From Rhynchopus euleeides (lineage: Eukaryota; Euglenozoa; Diplonemea; Diplonemida; Diplonemidae), in assembly GCA_963210315.1 (NCBI GenBank), contig OY723246.1, positions 620,001 through 684,000 on the forward strand: a stretch of 64,000 nt of DNA, in the 5' to 3' direction. The notes beneath the pieces are model-generated. The model saw only the letters and a program-made list of their open reading frames with translations. It had not been told where the DNA came from and searched no databases. Shown here one piece after another: positions 39,567 to 49,330 of the stretch (within the stretch, counting starts at the first letter, position 1; every line of letters starts with the position of its first letter). Position numbers and translations under genes: made by a program.

Positions 39567-40896
39567 TATCTGCAGTTTTTGTTTTGTCTCAATTCCTAAC
39601 TCGATATTTCATTCGGCGGGCCATCCCTATGACAACCCAATAGTTTCCGGAGTACTGTGGAGGGAATCCTATAATCCGAAAAGGGTGCCAACCGTGACTA
39701 TCCCTGTCCTTATTTTTGGGTCGAACAGACCCATCGCCCATATCTCCGGGTGACCGTTCACGACGTTTCTCAAAGCCTCGTCAAGCAAAGGGTTAGCGAC
39801 TCGCCATTGAACAGAACAGAGAAGTCCGCCTTTTAAAAAAAACACTGCAGAAGAGAACCGGGGACTGCTCATTCAAACCCTCCTTGCGAGGCACCGTGTG
39901 TTTGGTGCGCACAGGATGATATATAGGCATCTGTGCCAAAATGAAGAACTCCCGTGCCGTGGGCACCCAACAAAAAAACTCATCGGGATGGTGGTTGTGC
40001 GACACCACAGCCGATGTGGCCGGGTCATCTGGCGATATCCCGACGACTTGGGGTGACGATCCGAAATCCCAACCGGGTGCCCCTTCGGCCTGTGCTTTTA
40101 GGGCCGAAGGCGGGGGAGAAGGGCGTCTCTGAACCCCACTGCCCTCCCCCCTCCACTCACTCAACCCTTTTCCGGCCTGTGGGTTGTGCTGCTGGTCTTT
40201 TGGCATCTCACCTCAAACAAGACTTGACAGAGGAACGCCAGGCTGCACTGGGCATGGGTGGCCCGGCAACTCGGGGTTCTTTTTGGACAGGAGCGAGAGT
40301 TCAAAGGGATGGGGGGGGGGGGAATGGGGCGGCAATGGAGCGATCGGGGGAAATTCATAACGTAGCCGAAAACAGAAGGGGGGGGGGGGGGAGGGGGAGG
40401 GGTCGGAATGGGGTGTTGTGAAAAGGGGAAGTCAGTGAGAGATTCATTTTTTTTGTGGGGAAGATGACGAAAAGGAGGAGGAGTGTGGTGGGTGGGTGGG
40501 TGGGTGGCACCTCGGGGTGGTGGGGTGGGAGAGTGACATCCATCTAGAGCACGGGCGAGGCAGATGGAGGCATCTGACGGCTTCTCTTGACCGTGGCTCC
40601 ACTATTTTTTTGTGACTTGGCAGGGGGGCATCACTCACAACCCTCCCACAACCCCCTGGTGTTGTAGACTTTTATAGATAGAGATTTCGTCTAGCGAACT
40701 AACATCACGCCAGCATCCCCTGAGACAGAGGACACAAACGGGAGAACCCAGGCACCGCTATCCCTTCGCAGCACTCCGAACTCCACCGTGTCGCTAGATG
40801 GGGCGAAGATCTCACAAATGGTGCCGAAAAAAAGCAATGTTTTTTTTCCGGGACACCTCCCCTAAAACCGTAAAAAAAGCTTCAACACCCCAACTA
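39567..40896. other. Intergenic, no gene seen
   Basis: Includes poly-G runs (about 40310-40323, 40379-40393), GTGGGTGG repeats (40484-40506), and short hairpins. No coding signal. Confidence 0.5.
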
Positions 40897-41563
40897 CAGT
40901 ATAGCTTATAAATTACACGCCCATAATTCGCCGACGGGTATTTTGTGGACCTCTAATTTATGGACAATTATTTTTTCCGGATCTTTCCGGGGGGAGGGCC
41001 AATAATTATTTTTGTTTTTGGAGGGGGGTGCGAGCAGAGCGAGCACGGTACGGTACTGCTAAAGTCGGGTGGTGTCGGGTGGCGTTTTTCAGAGGGGGTC
41101 CAGTCACGTTTCTTTCCATCTGACAGGCCGAGTCGATCTGCAGGTCCTGTGGAAAAAGACAAAGTGAAAAATGCAATGGCACCATGTGACGAAAAGCCCA
41201 AGATAGCATCCCTTCTCACAGAGGTACGCAGTCATCCGTCAGTCGACGGATGACTGCGTACCGGATCTCATCCGCAGTCAGCACACTGCGGCTGGGCCGT
41301 CTCGCCGAGAGCGACCACCTCCTCGTCCATCGTTCTCCTGCTGCTTGGCAGCAGCAACCATCTGACCAGCAATATCCATTGTTGGTCAGATGGTTGGTGT
41401 GTTTGGTTGTAACCGTCAAGGTGGGGATGTGGTGGCCAAGCAAAGAGAGTTTACCAACCAAGGAAATATGGACACATGATTTGTGGATTTATAATTTATA
41501 GGCAATTAATTTCTGCGGGGGTGTGTCCATAAATTAAAAATCCATAAATATTAGGCTATACTG
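40897..41563. mobile_element. TA-flanked mariner-type non-autonomous element (667 bp)
   Basis: The left end is TA|CAGTATAGCTTATAAATTA; the complement of the right end is TA|CAGTATAGCCTAATATTTA, with further weaker pairing (TAATTTATGGAC on both sides). TA immediately outside each end (40895-40896, 41564-41565) matches the Tc1/mariner/pogo target. The interior has no transposase. It contains an 18 bp-arm perfect hairpin with 4 nt loop (41223-41262; GGTACGCAGTCATCCGTC arm) and a 13 bp-arm hairpin (41356-41395; AACCATCTGACCA arm). Confidence 0.7.
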
Positions 41564-41666
41564 TATGCACTCCCTCGCCCTCCACGAGGAATATCTTTGG
41601 AAAGAGTCTGTGGCATTCGGTGGCAGGAACAGGCCACACGGTGGGATCTTGTAAATTTTACATGTA
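41564..41666. other. Spacer carrying an inverted junction sequence
   Basis: CACGGTGGGATCTTGTAAAT followed by TTTACATGTA (41638-41666) is the reverse complement of 46571-46599 and 52611-52639, linking this locus to the foldback family. Confidence 0.6.
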
Positions 41667-42895
41667 GGAGGATCCTTGAAATCGGTAGTGGACAGTAGCG
41701 GACAGGGCGGACATTTCCTTGTGGAAAAAGTGCCCGAAAAAAAAATTCGAAAAGGTCCCCCTTACAGAATTAGCCTTTTTTCAAAAAATCGGAAAATTTC
41801 GGACCGCAATTTGTACCCAAGAAAGTGCCGAATTTTCGGACTTGGTCCGATTTGAACGATTTCCGTGCCTCTTGCAACCCCCATGAGGGGCGGCTGCTGT
41901 TTCGGGTTCTTCCGGTGGTACATGCTGGGGTGTCAGGACAGGGAATCCTGCTCGCTGTACCCGGTGATCCCTGACGCAGCCAGGAAGTGGAGAGCCTTGG
42001 AACCCTGGTTGAGGCCTGTAACACCCGGCCTTCCTGCCACTTGTGGCATTGTGGAGCGGAGGTGGTTATGGAGAAGGTTCTCTCTCCGTCCGGTCGAGCA
42101 CAACCGTCCTCTCCAGCCAGGGGTCATCTACTTTCCAAACAAGGGCCAGGAACATGCTCAAACAAACTAATTGATCAGAAAATCTGGCTTGCCGTGGAAT
42201 CATTGAGCATTGGGGAGTGGTTTGCCCCCTTGCTGCGTATGACATGTCCATTTTTGACGATTTTTGGGCAGAATTTGGTGCGTGGGACCTTTCGATTTTC
42301 ATGATTTTTTTCGGAATTTCGTGGGGACCGGTACCCCATTTGAGGGCCAAAAATCTCATTTCCGAGGCCTGGGAATGGTCGCAGTGGCCTCAGATGTCCA
42401 AAAACGTTCAATTGACCTCTCCTCGAAAAAAAAATCGAAAGGTCCCCCCTACTGGCACCCCGGATTAGGACATGTCTCTGGGGGTGCCCGGGGGGCATTT
42501 TTGGCCCATTTTTGGCTGGGGAAAATGGGCCATTTTTCACGATTTTTTCGGTTTTTTGTCCGGACCGGCACCGCATTTGAGGGGCCAAAATCTGATTTCC
42601 GAGGCCCGGGAATGGTCGCGGTGGCTTCATTTGGCCAAAAACGTTCAATTTACCCTTCCCCAAAAAAAAATTCGAAAGGGTCCCCCTACAAATCGCCGGT
42701 CTTAGGAATTTTTTTTTGGGCACCCAGATTTCAAAAATTTTCAAACTATTTTCAACGGTGGTCAAAATTGGACCCGGACATCCGGACACCCGGATTTCCG
42801 GTCCGGATATGTCCGCCCTGTCGGCCCTGAAATCGCCTAAGGGGCCGGGGGAAATCCAGGAAATTCGGGAAATCCAGGAATATGAAGAATCCTCC
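41667..42895. mobile_element. 1.23 kb TIR element with internal duplication
   Basis: The ends GGAGGATCCTTGA (left) and GAATCCTCC (right) are inverted, and a second inverted block GACAGGGCGGACATWTCC lies about 30-100 bp inside each end (left 41699-41716; right 42806-42823). The interior contains a direct duplication (42318-42452 and 42569-42688; CATTTGAGGG...TTTCCGAGGCC...AAAACGTTCAAT...TCGAAAGG). The + strand has one coding-like stretch (41865-42170, 101 codons) with no recognised family. No transposase. Confidence 0.6.
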
Positions 42896-43565
42896 GTATA
42901 ACTACAAGTATAGGGGGTCACCCTGGGGTTTTTCCGAAAAATGGCGGGCTTCGCTGGCGCGGAAAATGGCCAAAAATAGGCCAAAAAACCCCAAATTTTT
43001 TCCTATGGGAACGAACATGGGGGTCTTCGCTCCGGGTCAATTTGGGTCAACTTGGGTCAATTTGGGTCACCCTGGGGTTTTTCACCTTAGGAAAATGGGG
43101 GGCTTCGCTCCGGGTCAATCTGGGTCAGCTTGGGTCAGTGACCCGGAGCGAAGCCCCCCCCCTTAGGTGACCAAAAATAGGTGAAAATTTTTGCCTATTT
43201 TCCCTTGTGTCAAACTTGGAGTCTGACCCAAAAATCGGAATCTGTGACCCATGGTTTATATGGGCAAACCTGAAAATTTCCGACCTTTTCCCCAATTTTT
43301 CCCACTTCCTGGCCATACCTTTCCCGACCCAAAATCAAACAAATGCAGCGGAAAATGGCCAAAAATAGGCCAAAAAACCCCAAATTTTTTTCCGGGGGGC
43401 TTCGCCCCCCGGACCCCCCTTGCGTGGGGGGCTTCGCCCCCCACGCCACACGCACCTCCCGGCCGGGGGCCGGTTCGGTCGTCGTCGGCTGCGCTCAAAG
43501 GGCGTGCGGTAGCCGACGCCCTTTTGTGCTCGCCTCCTCCTCCCACACTTCAGTATGACGTTTAG
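42896..43565. repeat. Composite repeat block (GGGTCAA, GGCCAAAAATAGGCC and hairpin units)
   Basis: Holds the full-length counterpart (43017-43145) of the repeat cut by the assembly gap, including a hairpin with 20 bp arms (43098-43117 with 43139-43158). The word AAAATGGCCAAAAATAGGCC occurs at about 42962-42982 and 43352-43372, each followed by AAAAAACCCCAAATTTTTT. GGGGGGCTTCGCCCCCC-type palindromes lie at about 43395-43445. Confidence 0.7.
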
Positions 43566-43732
43566 GTGCGTCGGTGTTCCTGCTTTGTTCTTCTGTTGAC
43601 TGGGACGGGCCAGTCCTCGTGGGTTGCCGACCGGTGTGTCCTCCCCTGGGATCCCCTCCTCCCCCCACCACTTGCATCTGGTTCAGCTTCAGTGAGAGCT
43701 GAGCGGGAGCCATACTTGCTCTCGGTGACCAA

Positions 43733-44506
43733 TTGTCCGCAGTCCTACATCATGACGAGTTTGGTAATGCCCAGTCGCAGCCATCCCCCGTCCCAGGTGT
43801 TCTGCCGTGGGGCAGCTCACCATCTGCTGTGGTCACACACCAGCGAGCAGGCCCTGTCAACGAAATCGATGTGACTGCTCTTGCCGCAGGGCAACGGAGG
43901 TGGGCCTGCATTGCATCCTGTTGCCGCTCAGTTCTGTTCCCACTGGAGATTCTTGTTGCGCCGCAGATCGAACAGTCTTTCGTGTCGTCGGCGCCGATCT
44001 TGTATAAAACGTAGGCAGTAGGCTGCTGTGGGTGACCTGCAGGTTACCCGTCCCTTTCGTGCAGGCAGCGCCAGAGGTGCGATGTTTTTATGGGAACACG
44101 GCAGCTGCCCCGCACTCCATTCTGCTCTCTTGTCTGCTGTTTATGTTGAACAAGGTCTGGCTGCCAGTGATCTCGCTGGGGGTCGGGCAAACCAAAAAAG
44201 AGGTAGGGCACAGGGTGGGCCGAGCTCGCGAGAAAAAAGGTGCAGCCCAACCCCGCCCCGACTTCCCGTGGTATGATGCAAACAGGATCGAATACACGAC
44301 CACAGAACATTTTCCCCCAATTCGAGAGGCACCGGATGTTGCTGCCTTTGGTCGTCGCCTGCTGGATCAAAAATCAGGAATCCAGGGGATCTTGGATTGC
44401 CTTTGAGTACTTGCAAAACTGCAATCCCGAGAAACTTTGCCAGCTAGTGTTCAGGAACGGCAGCAAATCTCATGGCTTGCATCGCTTTGTGGATGGTGTG
44501 CGATGA
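43733..44506 (+). pseudogene. Possible decayed coding region
   Basis: Three successive + strand frames look protein-like but are broken by stops and frame changes: 43733-44014, 44032-44406 (ending ...AAFGRRLLDQKSGIQGILDC) and 44240-44506 (ending ...AFEYLQNCNPEKLCQLVF...). Homopolymer tracts are absent. Shortly after follows a copy of the 60 bp hairpin repeat (44550), then another short coding-like piece. I recognise no domain. Alternatives are an intron-rich gene I cannot parse, or chance ORFs. Confidence 0.22.
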
Positions 44507-44549
44507 TCAATCCCATACACGCAAGGACTTGGTCGCGAGACAGCCTACA

Positions 44550-44603
44550 GGGGGTCTGGGGGGCGGAGCCCCCCAGCCGCCGGAGCCCACGGTAGTGAAC
44601 ATC
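44550..44603 (+). repeat. 60 bp hairpin repeat, copy 2
   Basis: Same hairpin CTGGGGGGC-GGA-GCCCCCCAG, with GGAGCCCACGG instead of GGAGGCCACGG, ending TAGTGAACATC. Preceded by CTACA; five leading G instead of six. Confidence 0.85.
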
Positions 44604-45256
44604 CTGAAAGTCTTCGAAGGCGAGTCCCCACACCGGTTGGTGCTGTTGCACATTCCAGGCGGAGATGGTCCTTCGCTTGGGACATGATGAGGGGCGCTTC
44701 GATGAACACCATCAAGCCCCCAGCATGCCGTTGGGTTTTCATACGCTGCGGCGCATGAAAACTCGGCCACAAGGCCGAACCCAAAAGCCCCAAAATCTGA
44801 CCCGGGAGGTAGGGCCGAGGGTAGGGCCATGCCACCCCTGGCGGCCCACCCTCCCAAAGAATTACAGAAAAAGGGAGGTGGGGCCGCGGCCCCCTGCCAG
44901 CCCTGGCACGGGATCACTGCTGGCGGGTAGTTCAGGCTCGTGGCCCTCCTCGTTCCGATAGCCCCTCGGACATCCAAATGATTCACGTGCAGCAGCCCAT
45001 GCGCAGAGAACGGTGTGCCGTCTTGTACAGCAACTGTTGGACAACTGTTGAAATCGTTTTTCACCAAAAAAAATCTCTCTGCGGGCCAAGTCGAAGATTT
45101 TTCTGGGGACTTTTGGTGTCCCCAATTTTTCAAATTTCGAAAAATAAGCTCACTTTGCTAAACTGGACCCAACTCCCCACACTCTTTTTTTCCGACTTTT
45201 TCACGGGTTTTTCCCGGTTTTTTTTGGTTTTTTTTGGCGGATGGAGCGAAGACCCC
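44604..45256. other. Unassigned DNA left of the giant palindrome
   Basis: No gene is supported. GGAGCGAAGACCCCCAT at 45243-45259 is the inverted form of the shared ATGGGGGTCTTCGCTCC terminal motif and directly abuts the TATACATGTA-rich arm. Confidence 0.5.
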
Positions 45257-46600
45257 CATATACATGTATTATACATGTATAATACTTGCATGTCAACTAT
45301 TATACATGTATAATACATGTATATGCCTGAAATATACATGTAAAATACATGTATATCAAGTAAAAATACAAGTATCATACATCGGGCGTTATTGCGTTAC
45401 CAGTAACGGTAATACCGTTATTTTTTCGGTAAAATAACTTACCGTTAATAACGTTCCAGAACGGCCGAATAACGTTATCCGAAAATCGGTAACGTTATTT
45501 TTCCGCGTTATACCGTTATCGATAACGGTAATACCGTTATTACCGTTATCAGGAACGGTAATAACGTTATCGGTAACGTTATTACCGTTATTACCGTTAT
45601 CGGTAACGGTAATACCGTTATCAGTAACGGTAATAACGTTATCGGTAACGTTATTACCGTTATTACCGCGTTATTTTCGGTATTTTTGGGCAACTTCTAT
45701 AGGGGGACCCTTTTCGAATTTTTTTTTCGGGGTGGCCAGAATGGGCTGTTTTAGGCTATTTGAGGCCATTTTCGAGCAAATTTTTGGGTTTAGAGCCACG
45801 CAAAGGGTCTAAAATGGGCATGCCAATCTCAAAAAATGCTCAAAATTCCGAGAGATTTCAGATTTTTCGAATTTTTTGACCGAGAAAAGGAATTTTGAGC
45901 ATTTTTTGAGATTGGCATGCCCATTTTAGACCCTTTGCGTGGCTCTAAACCCAAAAATTTGCTCGAAAATGGCCTCAAATAGCCTAAAACAGCCCATTCT
46001 GGCCACCCCGAAAAAAAAATTCGAAAAGGGTCCCCCTATAGAAGTTGCCCAAAAATACCGAAAATAACGCGGTATTACCGGTAATAACGGTAATAACGTT
46101 ACCGATAACGGTATTACCGTTACCGATAACGGTAATAACGGTAATAACGTTACCGATAACGTTATTACCGTTCCTGATAACGGTAATAACGGTATTACCG
46201 TTATCGATAACGGTATAACGCGGAAAAATAACGTTACCGATTTTCGGATAACGTTATTCGGCCGTTCTGGAACGTTATTAACGGTAAGTTATTTTACCGA
46301 AAAAATAACGGTATTACCGTTACTGGTAACGCAATAACGCCCGATGTATGTATTATACATGTAAAATACATGTAAATGCCTGAAATATACATGTAAAATA
46401 CATGTATATCAAGTAAAAATACATGTATAATAGTTGACATGCAAGTATTATACATGTATTTTTACTTGATATACATGTATTTTACATGTATATTTCAGGC
46501 ATATACATGTATTATACATGTATAATAGTTGACATGCAAGTATTATACATGTATATACTTGTAGTTATACATGTAAAATTTACAAGATCCCACCGTGTAG
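45257..46600. mobile_element. Giant near-perfect palindrome / foldback element
   Basis: The centre is near 45869. Left arm 45376-45849 and right arm 45889-46351 (about 465-474 bp each) are near-exact reverse complements around a 39 bp spacer. From centre outward each arm has: a unique ~140 bp block (CAAAATTCC...GGCATGCC...AAAGGGTC...), the recurrent GGGGGACCCTTTTCGAATTT motif, then about 300 bp built from TAACGGTAATAACG/TTATTACCGTTATC words with internal palindromes (CGATAACGG, AACGTT). Outside lie AT-rich TACATGTA palindromes (45257-45375; 46352-46580) that also pair and are shared with the foldback at 21428-21873. There is no credible ORF. In single-stranded form it would make a ~0.5 kb hairpin. 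Confidence 0.85.
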
Positions 46601-46960
46601 GGGAGGGAGGGGGGGGGGGGGGTAGTGAAATCGAATTTGAAGGGAGCACAAGAATGATCACCCTTCACTCGTTATGCAGGTTGTGTCTGAAATCGAGGAG
46701 GAGGGAGGGGGGGGGGGTTGGGGGGCTGGAATGTGAAAAAGGGAAAAAGGGGTGTGGGGAGTGGGGGGATGGGGTGATTTGTTTTGCACGCTCTACGCCC
46801 TTGTCACGCCGCGGTGCGGAGGGACCCCACCTGCACCCCAGAGCCCGATCGGGGCAAGTGGCAAGCCTGTTAAACCGAGCAAACGTCAAGGGAGAAGGAG
46901 GGGGAAGGGGGGGGGGGGGGGGAGAAGGTAGCAACGAAAGTTGGTATTTTGATTTTTTTT
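46485..46960 (+). repeat. 476 bp segmental duplication, copy A
   Basis: Matches 52525-53000 along its length, differing mainly in poly-G length. It starts in the right foldback arm (CATGTATATTTCAGGC), crosses ACAAGATCCCACCGTGTAG, includes a CACTCGTTATGCAG repeat and ends at GATTTTTTTT. Confidence 0.9.
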
Positions 46961-47207
46961 GCACATAACACACCTGTGTGGTACGGGAAATGCTACGAGG
47001 AACGCGATGGACTCGGGACTGCTGCTGGCCTCTCTTGCTATGGTTTACTTATGTTTCGTGCTCCACCTGCTCCACCTCATTCTGCACTTCAGATGATCCA
47101 CTTCACGTGGGTTACGGGGTTTGGGACAACGATGATATGTTGTGTCCGACGACAAGGTAAGGTAAGCTCATCGAGGTACACCAAACCGGAGTTGTCAAAT
47201 CAAAAAA
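46957..47207 (+). repeat. 251 bp direct repeat B (left copy)
   Basis: Identical by eye to 51506-51756. It begins TTTTGCACATAACACACC and ends GTTGTCAAATCAAAAAA. The two copies flank a 4.3 kb satellite-rich island. Short ORFs inside are identical in both copies but unrecognisable. It does not have clean TG...CA termini, so LTR status is unproven. Confidence 0.9.
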
Positions 47208-48020
47208 GACACACCGCCCGAGAGGCAATTGGTGTGACACAACAGCGATGACACAACCACTCTGCCCGAGGGGGCGCGTTTTTAGCGACCGAGACCTCCT
47301 CTCCTGACTGAGGGACACACGATCTGACCGTCCGAGAGACGCAGCATTCTACCCTGCCCGAGGGGCACCCACTCTCCTGACCGAGAGACACGCAGTCTTG
47401 CCCGAGGGGCACCTGGTTTCCTGACCGAGACAATATTCTGCCCGAGGGGCACTCACTCTCCCGACCGAGAGACACGCAGTTTTGCCCGAGGGGCACCTGT
47501 TCTCCTGACCGAGACAATATTCTGCCCGAGGGGCACCCACTCTCCCGACCGAGAGACGCAGCATCTCGCCCGAGGGGCACCTGTTCTCCTGACCGAGACA
47601 AAAATTTTGCCCGAGGGGCACCCACTCTCCCGACCGAGAGACACGCAGTCTTGCCCGAGGGGCACCTGTTCTCCTGACCGAGACAATATTCTGCCCGAGG
47701 GGCATCCACTCTCCCGACCGAGAGACGCAGCATCTAGCCCGAGGGGCACCTGTTCTCCTGACCGAGACAATATTCTGCCCGAGGGGCACTCACTCTCCCG
47801 ACCGAGAGACACGCAGTTTTGCCCGAGGGGCACCCGTTATCCTGACCGAGACAAAACTATGCCCGAGGGGCACCCACTCTCCCGACCGAGAGACGCAGCA
47901 TCTCGCCCGAGGGGCACCTGTTCTCCTGACCGAGACAAAAATTTTGCCCGAGGGGCACCCGCTCTCCCGACCGAGAGATACACAATCTTGCCCGAGGGGC
48001 ACCAAATCCCGACCGAGAAG
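47208..48020. repeat. Satellite array 1, ~40/44 bp alternating units
   Basis: About 17 units share the core GCCCGAGGGGCACC. Type 1 units continue TGTTCTCCTGACCGAGACAA; type 2 continue CACTCTCCCGACCGAGAGAC plus GCAG. The types largely alternate, giving a higher-order repeat of about 84 bp. Open frames across the array are by-products of the repeat. Confidence 0.9.
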
Positions 48021-48470
48021 ACGACCCTCACACCATGCTCGTGTCAGGTCTCAAGAGGGCTGAAGCCGCGGTTGAGGACAACAACACCCCCACGCACTGG
48101 TTCTAATAAATGACGGCGAGGTGCACGGGGGGATCAGCACGAAGGAGGGGCGCAAAAAGATGGGGATGATGACGCCGTGGTGTTCAAGGTGGTCCTCCGC
48201 CGCTTATGAACGTGACAGCGGGACAGCGCTGCGCCCGTGGCCGCAGCGGATTGAGGACATTCCCATCAGCCATCGAGACTATCACCGCGCCTCGCCGAAA
48301 ACCTGCTTCACGCTTGATCGCGCTCAAGGTTTCCAAACGCATACTTCAGCTGGAGGTTCCGTCACAGAGGCGCTGACAAAGGCGGGACCAAGAGCAACAG
48401 TCGGGTGCTGATAAATGGGTCGATACTGATGCAGCAAAGTGACGTCAGTGATATCCAACTCCTACTTTCC
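48021..48470. other. Unique spacer between satellite arrays
   Basis: Balanced composition, no recognised gene; a 96-codon + frame at 48121-48411 has no recognisable domain. Confidence 0.45.
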
Positions 48471-49330
48471 TGACCGAGACACGATCTTGCCGAGGAGCAT
48501 CGGACCGAGACACCCACTTCTGCCTGAGAGGCACCTAGCCGAGACGCATTTTTCCTGCCCGAGGGGCATCTCGCCGAGACATTACCTGCCTGAGGGGCAC
48601 CTGGCCACGACATACCTACAGCTTACGCTTGCGGGGCACCCTGCCTGAGGAGCACCTGGCCAAGACATACATTTCCGCCTACGAGGCACCCTGCCCGAGG
48701 GGCACCTGGTCAAGACACACACTTCCGCCTACGGGGCACCCTGCCCGAGGGGCACCTGGCCAAGACAGACACCTCTGCCTACGAGGCACCCTGCCCGAGG
48801 GGCACCTGGCCAAGACAGACACTTCCGCCTACGAGGCACCCTGCCCGAGGGGCACCTGGCCAAGACAGACACTTCCGCCTACGAGGCACCCTGCCCGAGG
48901 GGCACCTGGTCAAGACACACACTTCCGCCTACGGGGCACCCTGCCCGAGGGGCACCTGGCCAAGACAGACACCTCTGCCTACGAGGCACCCTGCCCGAGG
49001 GGCACCTGGCCAAGACAGACACTTCCGCCTACGAGGCACCCTGCCCGAGGGGCACCTGGCCAAGACATACACTTCCGCCTACGAGGCACCCTGCCCGAGG
49101 GGCACCTGGTCAAGACATACATTTCCGCCTACGGGGCACCCTGCCTGAGGGGCATCTGGCCGCGACATACACTTCCGCCTACGGGGCACCCTGCCTGAGG
49201 GGCACCTGGCCAAGACGCACATTCATGCCCGAGGGACACCGGGCCGAGACATTACATTCCCTGCCTGAGGGACACCTGGCCGAGACACATTCCTGCCGAG
49301 GGGCACTCACTCCCGACCGCGAGACGCAGG
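48471..49330. repeat. Satellite array 2, 50 bp units
   Basis: From about 48628 to 49225 roughly 12 units have an exact 50 bp period: CCTGCCCGAGGGGCACCTGG, then CCAAGACAGACACTTCCGCC, then TACGAGGCAC. The edges degenerate. It shares the core GCCCGAGGGGCACCTG with array 1, so both derive from one ancestral unit. Fifty is not a multiple of 3, which argues against coding. Confidence 0.92.

Noticed and set aside
47200..49200. ORFs of 126-189 codons over the satellite arrays
   Set aside because: They are by-products of tandem repeats; the 50 bp period is not a multiple of three, so the same unit is read in all frames.
47350..49225. CRISPR-like array
   Set aside because: Units are contiguous tandem repeats without unique spacers of constant length, no cas genes are present, and the genome is eukaryotic.
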